Assembly (NCBI RefSeq): GCF_026213295.1
Contig: NC_079412.1
Coordinates: forward strand, 16,442,856 to 16,506,855
Length of the DNA stretch: 64,000 nt
Direction: 5' to 3'
From: Gadus chalcogrammus
Taxonomy: Eukaryota; Chordata; Actinopteri; Gadiformes; Gadidae
The translations under genes were made by a program, and so were the position numbers. Below are positions 27,529-44,140 of this stretch, piece after piece (position 1 is the stretch's first letter; the number at the start of each line of letters is the position of its first letter). The notes under the pieces were generated by a model, which saw only the letters and a list, made by a program, of their open reading frames with translations, searched no databases and was not told the DNA's origin.

Positions 27529-27920
27529 AGTCCTTTTTCCATCAAAAAGATAATGCGCTTTAAAATGATGCGCATCAAAAGTTAGTGCGACATATGTGAT
27601 GGAAAAAGGGTTATATCGCTCTAACGCCGATTTTGTCGCACTAAGTTAATTCGCTCTGCAGAGGTGGTTTTGGGAAAGTTCTAGCGACATAAAAGTAATG
27701 GAAAACGGCTGAAGCGATATAGAATGTCGCGCATGCGCATTGTTGATGGAAAATCATCTAGCGGGTCAGAAAAATGCGCTTCAACACGGGGCATTGTGAC
27801 ACAATTTTAATTCGCTATAATCATTCTGTCGATGGAAAACCGTTTAGGCGCTCCTTATGTCGCTACATATTAATTCGCTTTAAGAGTTAATTCGCTTGAA
27901 AATCTGATGGAAAAAGGACT
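27529..27920. mobile_element. 392 bp MITE with perfect 15 bp inverted tips
   Basis: Tips AGTCCTTTTTCCATC and GATGGAAAAAGGACT are exact inverses, flanked by TAT. Inside, the phrase GATGGAAAA recurs about every 60-100 bp together with TTAATTCGCT and GCGACAT motifs, as if built from repeated terminal segments. Confidence 0.8.
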
Positions 27921-27997
27921 TATAACCCTTCATCCCAAAGGGTGGGCTGGAAATTCTGTTGTTTTACGGGTCTAAAACAGCTTGAGTTAGTGGCCAG

Positions 27998-28574
27998 GGG
28001 CCTCATTACAGAAACTTCCTAAATCCAAAAATCCTATCCTATCTTGAGATAGGAAGGCATTTAGGGGTTTTGATATTACAGAAGGATGTTTCCTAACTTA
28101 ACTTAGGAAGAAATCCTATCTTATCTTAAGATAGGAATTTAGCCATTACAGAACTATCCGTAAGTTAGGAGTTCCTTAAGTTAGGATCCCTAAGTTAGGT
28201 GGCCATACACCCTGTCCTAAATTCAGAATAACTGTCAATAAGTTAAAAGAATGGCAGCAGCACTGCTGGTAGGTCTGTATGACAATGAGGAAGAGGAACA
28301 TCACAACAGAACTGTGATGGCTAAAAGGCTACCGAGACCTGATAATGATTTGTTACATTTGTATTTTAATTTCATTTTATCGCCAGCAAAGACATTTAAT
28401 TTTGAATTTGGTGGAAGAATTACTTTACTACTTTATAACTACCTCTTCTTGTTCTCTGTACCAATACCCGCCATGACCGTAGTACTAGTGCTGGATACTA
28501 CACGCCATTGCAGATCAGCTCATCAGGTTAAAATGTGTCGTGAGGTTTTCACAGGCAGTGAACTCGTACAATAA
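27998..28574 (+). mobile_element. Possible 5' end of a DNA transposon with a short open frame
   Basis: From GGGGCCTCATTACAGAAAC the sequence repeats small palindromes and direct motifs (CCTATCTTGAGATAGG, ATCTTAAGATAGG, several AAGTTAGG). Then an open frame of 107 codons starts at 28251 (MAAALLVGLYDNEEEEHHNR). The terminal style resembles PIF/Harbinger elements, but I do not recognise a domain in the frame. Confidence 0.4.
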
Positions 28575-28917
28575 TGCATAGATTTTCACAAGCGGCTTTA
28601 AGCCAAGCCTGTATTTTCACACTATTGTTAAAACAGCCGACCACACAACATGTCAACAAGTCACGTGATTCCTGCAACTCAGCAATGTCGGCGCTGCTGT
28701 ACTTCCTGTTACGCCGGATTAGTGTATAGTCTTATTGATGTGCTGTTATAACATTGCAATACTGTCGTAGAAGCTCACAGTTATTAGAAAGGAAGTCCTC
28801 TCTCCTGTTTTAATATTACCAACGGTTACCACAGCGTCCGAAGGAGGAAAGCTTTGCCAGCTGCACGGGTATTGAGCTACAATCATCCTACATCTTAGGG
28901 TTGCTTGGTATGTAAAG
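28575..28917. other. Spacer, no gene recognised
   Basis: No feature seen apart from transposon-like debris on both sides. Confidence 0.4.
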
Positions 28918-29880
28918 TAGGGATGGGCATGAATGATCGACGATCGATTGATTGATCGTTAGGAACTTTGTCGATTACGTACATTTTCATTGATTAAACT
29001 AATTCATGTTATTTTGCGTAGTGTGAGACTTTGAATGCAATGAATTTCGCTGTGTGGCAGCAGTTAAACATTTTACCAAACGGGGGCAATATAAAAAATA
29101 AATAAAATAAAATGCCACAGGCCTACTTGGTCACCTGCAAGTCTGTGTATTTCAAAGGTAACTGCGACGGATCCGTCAGCCAATCAGATTATTGTCTGGC
29201 GCCGTCGGCAAATACCACTCCCCCATCCGTCCACAACGAGCAGAGACAATTACCCAGGGGATCTGCAAGTTCATTGAGATGGATATGCTGCCCTTAAGTA
29301 TTGTTGAGGGCGAAGGTTTTCGAAAACGGATAAACTTAATAGAACCAGGCAGCATATCACGTTCCGTCACGACATACCATCACCAGACTGATAGAAACTC
29401 AATACGAAGAACGGAAGCAAGAGCTGTGAAAAGAATTGAGCACAACTGAAAGAGTTGCTCTAACCACAGACTGCTGGACCGCTTTAACAGCGGAGAGCTA
29501 CTGTACATCACAATCACCTGCCACTACATCAGTTATGACTGTCAAATGAACTCAGCGGTCCTGCTCACAGAAAGCCTGCCAGGCCGGCATACAGCTAACA
29601 ACCACGCTGAGAAAATGAATGAAGCTGTAGATCAATGGGTCTTGAAGACCGAATTATTGCATGCGTTCATGACAACACGGACCATATTGTTGCCGCCAAC
29701 AGTTCCACCAGAGTGAACTGGATTTCCGTTGCCTGCTTTGCACACACACTCCAGTTGGCCATAAATGACGGATTTGCCATGTATCTATATCGGGTAATAT
29801 CAGCGGCTAGTATACTTGTTAGCCACTTCAATCACAGCACCGAAGCAACCAATGCACTGCAACAGAAATAGGAGTAAATG
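28918..29880 (+). pseudogene. Decayed hAT (ZBED-type) transposase
   Basis: A hAT-like tip (TAGGGATGGGCATGAATGAT) is followed by broken pieces of a ZBED-like transposase in order: FIEMDMLPLSIVEGEGFRK with LIEPG (about 29270-29350, one frame), TTDCWTALTAESY (about 29465), then MGLEDRIIACVHDNTDHIVAAN and CFAHTLQLAINDG (29635-29770). Frameshifts and stops separate the pieces. The catalytic C-terminus with the hAT dimerisation block is not seen. Confidence 0.75.
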
Positions 29881-32147
29881 GGCCTCCTAAATCATCGGAG
29901 TCATGGTCCGCCCCTGGTTTTCCCATTCACCTGCTGCCGCCCTGACCTCCCCTAATTAACCAAACCACCTTCACCTGTGATCCCTCTATAAACCCTAACC
30001 CTGTTATAGATATATTTTTTGTAATATTATCCATATTTTGTTGGAATGTCAGCTCTAAGTTACAGTGAGTTGAAGTTAAAAATCGGACCTTGATGAATGG
30101 ATGTGGGGAAATAATGCGAAGGAGGCTAATAAATATTGATATGATGATAATTATTGATGCAGTCCATATGTTGGGGGGGGGGGTTCGATATATTAAATAA
30201 TTAACCTTATATCCGAATTTTCTTTGTTAATAAATTAATTATTTAGATTTTTAAAACTCATAATTTACATTAATTACAATTTTCTTTAACGAGAATATTT
30301 TTTGATTTAATATCTTTTATATAGGATAAAACAAATTATATCGGATGCATATTATGACTTAAATGAGAAACAATAGTTTGTTTACATTTTTATCTTTTTG
30401 ATTGGATAAAACAAATTATTTCTGATAGATATTTCTTAAATGAGAAACAATTGTTGGAGTAAATCAATATTTTTTTTAGGATTTAACATACAATTTAAAT
30501 GTATTAACTTCATTCAAAGAATACAATTATACCTAGTGCCAAGTTGTATTATTTTGTTTTTGTGAACATAGGAAATATTGTTTGTGGCCTAAGGTCCCAA
30601 CCTTTTTATCACCACATAGGTGGAACAAGTCCCCTCCACACACACACACACCTTCTCCTCCCTTCCTATAAAAACACGCCTCTTACGCACTTATTGTATG
30701 TTTGCATGTGCTTCACTTAATGTTCACACTTATTGTAACATCCTGGCACCAAAAATATAACTTGGCATGGTGTAGCATCTTGTCCTAGCTATCTTTTTGT
30801 ATACAGGTGTGGGTTAACCTAGCAATTGTCAGTGCTTGTCTCGTGTTTCTATCGTCACTGTACCGACGATAAAGGTAAAAATGACTTGCAACAGTCCACT
30901 GGGTATACTGATCCATCCAGATATCTAAGTGAGCACTCCCACTTGGGTTGTCGCTATAAGGCCCGGGAAAGGGTGAATACAAGCCATAACGGCTTGTAAT
31001 GGCTAACCAATCACTCTTGGTGGTACAAATAGGGCTTTAAAACAGAGCCCTTATCAAGTCTAAATGGTAAGTTTGCAACAGGCTGAAAAGGACAAAGGAG
31101 AATAGTTATCTTTATGGACCAAGGGTTGTTGCCGTAAGTAATAAATACAGATAGCAAAGGCCGCTCCTTAATCCAAAGTACAAATTTCTACTCAGGAACT
31201 GCATACACAAAAATACACAACTTCCAGCTCTGTATAATCATAATTGAAATTGAAAGTACCCTTGGGTGAACTTTGTCTTCATGGTATTCTTGATGTTGAT
31301 AGTCTCTGTACAAATGTGTTTGCTCAACCATTTTGTTGTGAGCCCTGTAAAAACATTTTCTCGACCGTTTTGTTGAGGGCCCTGTATGTTTCTAGCTTGC
31401 TGTAAAATATCAACTACGAAGCTGTAGGGGGCGCTGTGTAGAGAAATGTGCGTGCCAAAACCAAGAAAACAGCGAAAAATGCCCGAAGTTGCATGGTGGG
31501 CCTTTAACCCTGAGCCAGGGTTAAAGTATATCAAATATTAAATAAGAGTTGCATAGTGTCTGACTCTGATATTAGTGGCAATTGAGGTTTATACTCCTAT
31601 AGCGCTGATCTGAAAATTATATTTTGTTTTCGAATCAAATCAGTGAAATCAAATTTGGACTAGACTGCAGCAAACGTATCAGTCAGGTTTTTTTTTGCAA
31701 ATTTGGCAGAATCGGTCTGAAGGGCGTGTCAACTATCTGCGCATCTCTCAAGTGTGGTCTTATCCAGGGCTGTCAGAAAACCGTCGAGTGAGATAAGAGA
31801 GAAGTCATTTGGCACATTATTTTCGAGCAGTTCGGGCTTGTCACAAGGAAGGCATTTAGGCCTATATATTAATTTCTGTACTATAAGTAACAAACTCACG
31901 AACGACCTATTTACATAGGCCTACGTTGCCAAGATATTCATAAATTATTCATAAGCACTAATCCAACACCCAACCCCAGTCATAAAAATGTAGCAGAAAT
32001 AAAACAGATGTTGGCCATTAGAGGGATCACTGACCGGATCAATGATCACCATGGCATTGAGCACCAGGAATGAGGCTTTTTTATTTAATTTATGTCTAAA
32101 AAAAACATGATTATCTACCGGCCATTTCGGCCCAGTGTTAACGGGCC
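29881..32147. other. AT-rich intergenic region, no gene recognised
   Basis: Very AT-rich from about 30000 to 30560 with two copies of a GATAAAACAAATTAT phrase (about 30326 and 30405). The remainder holds short open frames with no signature. A G10 run lies at about 30174-30183. Confidence 0.4.
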
Positions 32148-32155
32148 GGTCAGAC

Positions 32156-32562
32156 CATAGATATAGAATACTAGATGTACGGCGGCATCTAGAACGTCAT
32201 CACGTAGGCGGCCGTCTTACCACAGGCAAGCTTTCTGGTGGAATCTGTGGTCAGCGATCTGCACAAACGCTAATACTCGTATCTCACTGAAATCTTGACG
32301 GAATAACAAACAGTTTGGTTTCTTACAAACGTTATAAACGCGGTTATAATCTTGTTGTTCTATATTTTTTTAGAACCTAACATAATTATTCATAAGTATG
32401 CAGTGTCATAACTACATCTCTGAGGTTTTGGGTTACCACTACCAACCCAATGTTATGGGTGAGCAGCTCGCAGCTGACTGTGGCAAGATCGCCGCCAGTG
32501 CGGACGTTCGACTCCATTGGCCAGCAGCGCGGACGAGACATCTAGTGTTCTATATATCTATG
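32156..32562. mobile_element. hAT-type MITE with near-perfect 8 bp target duplication
   Basis: Left tip CATAGATATAGAATACTAGA and right tip (reverse complement CATAGATATATAGAACACTA) are inverted repeats. Flanks GGTCAGAC (32148-32155) and CGTCAGAC (32563-32570) match at 7 of 8 positions, as expected of hAT insertion. Confidence 0.75.
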
Positions 32563-33017
32563 CGTCAGACAACCAAATGTAAACATTTTAATAAGATAGC
32601 GGTGGCGTCGGCCCACTTTGAAAGTGGTATGCCCGATGTAAACCCTGGTGAGATATGCGTGAATCTCTTCCTAGTCAGATTATTATTATTTATTTCAATT
32701 TTTAGGTGGACCGGAAATATCCAATAAAATGCCGCAAATAAAGGGCCAAACTTCAAAATCTTCAACAACATTTTGAGAAAGGCTAGCCGCTAGTATATAA
32801 TACTGTCAGAGAAGAAGAATGTCAACAGTGGAAGTAACGAGCAGACCACATTACGTCAGTGCTGTCTGGCTGGCGCCACGCGCTGGTGGTTGAGAGGCAC
32901 GCAGGGCGCGAGCTATAAAGGGAAATAAAAAATAAAAAACACTGTAAAGTGCTAGCGCTAAGGGGTCACGAACTATGACCTTTAACAGGAGAAAACCAAA
33001 ACAAACATTTAATAAAA

Positions 33018-33056
33018 ATGGGAGAATTACTCATCAGCGAGCCTAGTGACTCACAG
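33018..33056 (+). other. Candidate alternative first coding exon of nr2c2
   Basis: ATG at 33018 opens 13 codons (MGELLISEPSDSQ) ending at a strong donor CAG|GTAAGC, phase 0. Joined to 34108 it stays in frame; joined to the exon containing 33748 it does not, and would then act as a short upstream open frame. So either an alternative N-terminus or 5' leader. Confidence 0.45.
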
Positions 33057-33747
33057 GTAAGCTGTCCTATCCTATTTAAATTGCCTTCGACCTGAGCTTT
33101 GAGTTACTGGACAATAAAATAACATAGCTAGGTGACTAGCTAGCTATATAGCTAGCTGTGCTCCTTGCTAGCCCCACTCTGGTGGACTTTTTTAGCAATA
33201 CACGTGCAGATCCCAGCATTGCATTCCCTATTTCCATCATTCCGTTTCATTCTTATAGGAACGAGCGAAATGCGTTCAGAGGATTTTATTTACACATGAC
33301 ACTGAATGAAAGCCTTTTATCCTTCACTTCAGACTACATATTCTATCTATTCCCGTGTGGTGGAGGCGGTCGGCGTGTTAAACAAACTCGCATCAGCCAG
33401 ACGTGTGTGCATATGAATTCAACCCTTTTACCCCTGCCATCCCAGCAACAGGAGTGGTTAGATGGGACGTTGATGACACAAGGAAGAATCCCCCATGTGA
33501 CAGTACATATAATCACATAGCATCTATGGACCTCTGGATTAAATTAATATGATCACATATCATGTATTGGGTCCTAGTTTGAATTGATATCATCACATGC
33601 TATAACGGAGTCCTGGATTAGATGAATATTGACTATTTTTAGTTATACTTTTATTTTAATTAATAACTTCTCCTTAGAGTTGAAAAGTGAACTGCAGCTG
33701 ATGTGTGTTTGCTATTTCTTCAAGCAGAGCCCTTTACCTACGTCACC

Positions 33748-38375
<4,628 letters not shown>

Positions 38376-41078
38376 TAAGTATTCCTCCACCCAGCTGAAA
38401 CGTCTTTTCAGAGATGGGTAAACTGAACTTATGTACTACTCCTAAGGTTTCTGGTCGACTGTCGCCCTCAGTGTGCTATCCTGTTGCAGTTCCTCTGCGC
38501 TCAAAGCCCTGGTACCACAGCGTAAGCCAGCGGGACCACTGGTAGGGGTCTGGGATGTTTCAGAGTTCAGTGAAACTCCAGACTTGATGGAAGAGACTGA
38601 AGTCTTTTCTGTACTTCAAACCAATTCCTGATTGACTTTAACTTTTGGCATAAGCCTTTACAGGTTGTTTTACTCTTATTCAAGCCATATTCTTCTCTAA
38701 TGCTGGACATGATTATGGTTTTTAGGGTAGCTTCTGAATCTAATCTCTAAAATGTGCAATCGTTAATCATGGAGTCAAATGAATGGCATAAGAAAGTCAT
38801 AATGGTAAAAGACTATAAAAAAAAAAACTTTCAAGCTGAGTTTAAGCTCATGTCGCATAGAAAACAAGTTTAGCCATGGGGAAAATCTAAAGTCCCAACC
38901 ACAGACTTCTAGAGATTATAGCATCCAAGAATTGATCGGGTGTGAGAATGTATCAGCAGCCTAGGTGAAGGGGATTTATGTAAATTATAATTGTGATTAT
39001 AATTCATCACATGACAATGCAATCTATCTATTAGGTGCAGTGTGTAGAATCCAGTGGCATCTAGCAGAATGGAATTGGCAGAAGTGGAATATAATTTTCA
39101 TAAGTAGTTTATAATTAGTGTATAATCCCATAATCCACGGTGACCGGCTTGTTGCACCGACATGATTTTACATTAGCCCAGAACAAACAGCACTACAGAG
39201 GACACTGTTTCAATAACAAATAGGAATCCCTGTCTTACTTGTAAGATAAGACCTATAGTTGTACAGACTAAATACTAACCTCATCACTTGACCCTTGGCT
39301 TCTGGATGCTGTCCAGGTCAGAGTGGCTTTGATTATATGGTTGAAAGGCGGGGGGAGGGGGCTGTAATTCAGCAATATGCCAACTCACTACTAGATGCCA
39401 CATCATCCTACACACACATTGCACCGATCATGGCGTGGTATTTTAAATGTCATACAACAGTGTACCTTGTTAGTTTACTTGTTTGTTCAAAAATGTTAGA
39501 CATTTAAATTTGGACAACAGTAATATTGTAACATTCAATTTAAGTTGCTTACTCATTCACACTGGAATATTGTTTGCAAAGACCACTTCTAAATCAGGTT
39601 AAAAAACAAACCTATTTGAATGTTTTCTTTGAGCAGCCACTATCAAATTAAATAATGTAATAATCAACCTTACTTAATTAACCTGTAGAAATAGCAAAGA
39701 TGAAGATGGTCCAAGTGATAATTCCATACAATTTTTATAGTTTGAAGTCAGAGAAAAAAATGTAATTAATTAAGGGCCAAATGTGTTTTAGCATTCTGCG
39801 GCTATTGCTGCTTCTCGAGTGGAAAAGACAATTCAAGACTCCTTCTCAGCTGCTGTTGTCCTGGCTACGTTTGGTATATATGGTTTCGGGTGCAATCAAG
39901 ATGTGCCTTGATTGGAGCTGTAGACGTGTATTCACCTGGTGGAGTGGTGGTTGTGTCAGCCGCTCAGCTCTTTTGCAATCACCAATGTATTAATCCTTTA
40001 AGGGTTGGACCCAATTTTCTTTTATTCGTCGCCTTTTTTTTAGCCGTCTTTAGTTTTTTAATGAATTGTGTTGCACATTTTTTTTCAAATCAAATTTGTT
40101 TTGACTTTTTATTCAAATTGTTACTAAGTGCTCATACTAAGTGTACTTAAAGTACTTTATTGGAATGTCTCAGATTAGAAAAAGTATTTTCTGGGGCAGA
40201 GCCCCAAATCTATCGGTGTGTTAAGCATATGTTGAATTATACTGTACGTACTACAGCAACTAAAAACAATGGTTTGTTACTGCACTTATGTAAACTAATA
40301 TTTGTACATGTAGTTTCATTAAAATGAGTGCATGTTTTTTTAAGTGAAGTTTTATATATCTTGTCACTGTATGGGCTAAAAGCAAAGAAGTTTTCCGATA
40401 TTGCAGTGCATGAAGGTGCTTAAGCTTTTTTTAAAGTTATGTATAAAAATGTAGATTTAAATGTTGTTGCATTATCATAATTCAAGATTCTAAAACAGAA
40501 ATAATTAATGTGAATAGTGTCTTATGTTTGTTTCTGTAAATGCATTTCCTCAAACTTGTGACTAACCAATCATTCAAACAATCATATCTACTTCTTTGCC
40601 ATTTGCCCTTTTTCTACCTCGTCAGAAATAAAACTGCAAAAAAAAAAGTAATACAGTGATACAAGTTGGCAATCCGAGTCTGGTGTGATGGTTATTGTAG
40701 TTCTGACAGAAACAAACCATTGTTTCAAGTATGACATTGACTTTTGGCACAGAGATGGCACTAGGCTATGTGACATTGACTACAGTTGGGATAGGTTTTT
40801 TCACTCATTCATTATTCTCTGTATGTTTCAACCAATAAGGGTATTTGTTCAAAACAGTATCCCTCTCGTTTTTACTGAAAGTGTGATAATATTTTGGAAA
40901 CTGTAGAGGCATGTAAGAGCCCTACTGTCACGTCCTTTATTTATTTTTAAACATTTATATAAGTGCTCGGAATATTTCATATTTCTTTTAAGGGCTAACC
41001 AATATTGTTCTCACAATTAAGTATACAGGTTCTTGACTGTCTCATAAAAGAACTACACAAGAACTCAAACTACAACTA
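38376..41078 (+). other. nr2c2 3' untranslated region and spacer to mrps25
   Basis: No coding signature. AATAAA at 40627-40632 could close a long 3' untranslated region, which is typical of nuclear-receptor mRNAs. No transposon boundaries noticed. Confidence 0.45.
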
Positions 41079-41115
41079 GCCGACGTCATCCGTTGAACAA
41101 CGTCATCAAAGCGGG
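41079..41115 (+). promoter_or_regulatory. Two CRE-like sites upstream of mrps25
   Basis: CCGACGTCATCCG and CAACGTCATC stand about 20 bp apart, some 80-100 bp before the start codon. Paired CRE/ATF-type sites without a TATA box fit a nuclear gene for a mitochondrial protein. Confidence 0.45.
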
Positions 41116-41182
41116 ACAGTTCGTGTGCTGCTCAGTGGTGCTGCTTCTAATGTGTATTGACCCAACTCCTTAAATCTTAAAG

Positions 41183-42396
41183 ATGCCTATGAAAGGAAGG
41201 TTTCCGATCAGAAGAACGCTAGAGTATCTCCAAAAAGGGGATTTGATTTTTAAGAACCGAGTAAAGATTATGACCGTTAATTATAATACATCTGGAGAGC
41301 TCAGCGAGGGAGCAAGGTCAGTAACGTTAGTTATAGCATAGGCTAATGTTAGCTCATGTGCAGCTCTGCTGGGGAATGTGTTATGGCTTTTTAACGTCTG
41401 TCACTGCTTATTAGAATAATAGAATTGCAGTACCCTTTCGGTCGCGACTATAAAATGTGTGTTTGCTTGCTAACAGCAGCAGAGCCTCAAGTGAATGTGC
41501 AATCAGAACATCACATTTATATTATAATCTATAATGACATAAGTCATTAGGTCATTACATATGTATGTTCAAAAACAAAATTCTCATTGGTGAGCTTCTG
41601 TTTTCTCCTGTTGTTTCATTGGTTTGGTTATGTTGCCTAACCTGTCTAAACCTCTTGTGGTTTCTAGAAAGTTTGTGTTCTTCAATATTCCTCAAATCCA
41701 GTATAAAAATCCATGGGTCCAAGTTGTGATGTTTAAGAACATGACGCCCTCGTCTTTCCTGAAATTCTACTTGGGTGAGTTTGCTTTTATGATTTATCGT
41801 AATTATACAATAGAGCAGTTTAGGCCAGGCTAATTCTCGCCATTAATTCATGCAGATGGTGGAGAGCAGGTTCTTGTTGATGTGGAAGGAAAGGACCACC
41901 AACTTATAACGCAACACGTGAAGAAAATTCTCTGCAAATCAGAGTAAGGAATATTAACTAATCAGTATATTATGCAATTTATTGAGTTGAAACAATGCAT
42001 TATGCCTTCAACATGGTCGTGAAATAAAGGTAAAATAAACTAACTGAAGAACTAATTATTGGTGTTAAAGTTATTCATATTTCATTAGTTCACACGTTAA
42101 TACAGGTTGTCTTTCTAATGAAGACACAAGATGGTGACTGTCACAGCGTCAGATAGTATTGTTATATGCATGTTTTAATATGTATTCATCTTTTTTCTGT
42201 ATATAGAGAGGTCTTGCACGTTGAAGCCCTTGCAAAAATGCAAGAGTCCAACCCTGCCAATTTTGGTCCAAAGAAGTATTGTCTGAAGGAGTGCATCTGT
42301 GAGGTTGAGGGTCAAGTACCTTGTCCTGGCACCACACCACTGCCCAAAGAGTTTACTGGAAAATACCGCACGCAGATGGCAGCGGCCCAGGAGTAA
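41183..42396 (+). CDS. mrps25: Mitochondrial small-subunit ribosomal protein mS25 (MRPS25), 4 exons, 172 aa
   Basis: Component of the 28S subunit of the mitochondrial ribosome. Exons 41183-41316, 41668-41774, 41856-41943 and 42207-42396 join in frame to 519 nt (172 aa; human 173). The N-terminus [20 protein letters not shown] is close to the mammalian one. [23 protein letters not shown] sequence follows, with Ser at the variable site (SSFLKFYL), belonging to the L51/S25/CI-B8 thioredoxin-like fold. The C-terminus ends [14 protein letters not shown]. The ATG has two near-adjacent codons (MPM); the first is used. It follows nr2c2 on the same strand at about 2.8 kb and faces rbsn convergently. 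Confidence 0.96.
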
Positions 42397-42558
42397 CTGT
42401 CCCGAAGATCAGACATTGAAACATTTTGACATATTGATTTTCTACCGTTATTTTGTGTTTGTTTCTTATGTTAAAATACTTTTCCTTTTGTAAATAGTGA
42501 AGCTATATGTATAGCGTTGGTTGCTTAATGTATCTATTTAAACAAGTCTACAAATTGT

Positions 42559-42564
42559 AATAAA
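42559..42564 (+). terminator. mrps25 poly(A) signal
   Basis: AATAAA 163 bp after the stop codon, in an AT-rich end. Confidence 0.65.
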
Positions 42565-42569
42565 TACTT

Positions 42570-44070
42570 CCTAATTAAAAAAATTCTAGAGGCCAGTTTC
42601 AAACTATTTGCGGTAGGTACATATGTTACACAATCAAGCTGAGGTCCACAGGCCATTTTATTTCTCAATATCAAATTTTATTTGTGCTGAGATGGAGCCG
42701 TCAAATGATGGCTGAAGGTTAGGTTCTTAGAAAATAAATGTCTTGAATGGCAAGATAACATACACAGGCACTAATCAAATACAACAATGTTAGCAACGGA
42801 CACAATCAATGTGTAACCTTGGAAACGTTAATAACACATTTATTGTCAATATTTTGATTTGAATGTTTTACTGGGATTATTCACAACACATTGGATTGAG
42901 CATAACGGCAAACTCAGTCTGTAGTCAAACCTTTGGACAGTGGTCAATTTTATGTAGTAGAATAAGCAGCATTAGGATAATACTTACTGGCTTCGTCGAG
43001 TTGGGGTTACCATAAGGTAAATAATGAATTCGCTGAATAAAGTTGGATTCAAAACAATTTGTTTTCATGTTCCCGCTGATAAGCCAATCCTCTATGTAAC
43101 TACAAAAGGAAAATGTAATTATTGGAAATTGAGATAGGTGCCATGCTTTAAGTTTCTGCATACAATTCGAAAACTGCATCACTTTGGACCTTTGAAGTTA
43201 TTCTATACATTGTTAAAGTACCACAGAAGGTGTACATCATGAAACACACCTCAGTATACCTTTGCAGCAATGATGCTGCACAATTTTGTGATCAATATCT
43301 ACAACCAAACAAACAAATATCTGAGGCCTTGCAGAGATGCATATACATCCAACAATCAACAAAACATGCATCAGATCTTTGAAAGAATGCGTGTTACATT
43401 AACAATGTTTACTATAACAAGTTAATATACAGAAATGATATTGATGGCGTTTCTTGCAGAAAAGCACATTGATTCTGTGCATTATGCCTTGTGCTTTAAT
43501 TACGCAAAATGAAATAACGTAAATAGATCATTAAGTAGTTAGTGTGTGCTTAAAAATATTTTGCATGAAAAATGTTGTGTAGAATAGTCATCAAGTCCGG
43601 CACTACATGCTAGCCCTAGGTTATCAATTTGAAGAGAAACCTTCTGATTCTCATTAACTAAATACCTAAATGAATGATTTATTCACTATAATTCAGATTC
43701 AGTTTCATAAATTACTTAAACAATGGATGTTACGTTTTTTTTACAGAAATTAGCAATACATTTCTATGTCTTTTTTTAATCCGGTATTTAATAACATATT
43801 TTAATGCACTTGTTTGTTTTAGTTGGCAATAACATACAATTGGGAACTTCACTAGGCTCATGGCCTCATATGAGCTCAGTCAACTGCATCCCTTTTCTTG
43901 ATTCTTATTAGTGGATAGAACAAACGGCTTTAGTTGAGGCAATGGTTAACAGTCAACAAAACATCTACTCAGTCTTTTAGTGCTTGCAAAAGGATTCACT
44001 TGGTACAACAGAGACATAGTGCTTAGTTTTAGAGTTCAGCCGACGGAAGCAGCTCTCACCGGGGTTATAA
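42570..44070. other. Spacer between convergent mrps25 and rbsn
   Basis: AT-rich, no coding signature or transposon tips seen. Confidence 0.45.
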
Positions 44071-44074
44071 GATG

Positions 44075-44080
44075 TTTATT
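44075..44080 (-). terminator. Candidate rbsn poly(A) signal
   Basis: AATAAA on the minus strand 61 bp after the rbsn stop. Another lies at 42677-42682, so a long 3' untranslated region is possible. Confidence 0.4.
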
Positions 44081-44140
44081 ACGTTGATGGGCAATGGGCA
44101 CCCTTATCTGAGGCTGATCACAGGATCTGATGGAACAGGG

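Noticed and set aside
32398..32727. 109-codon plus-strand frame near the nr2c2 promoter
   Set aside because: Its first half lies inside the hAT-type MITE at 32156-32562; no family signature.
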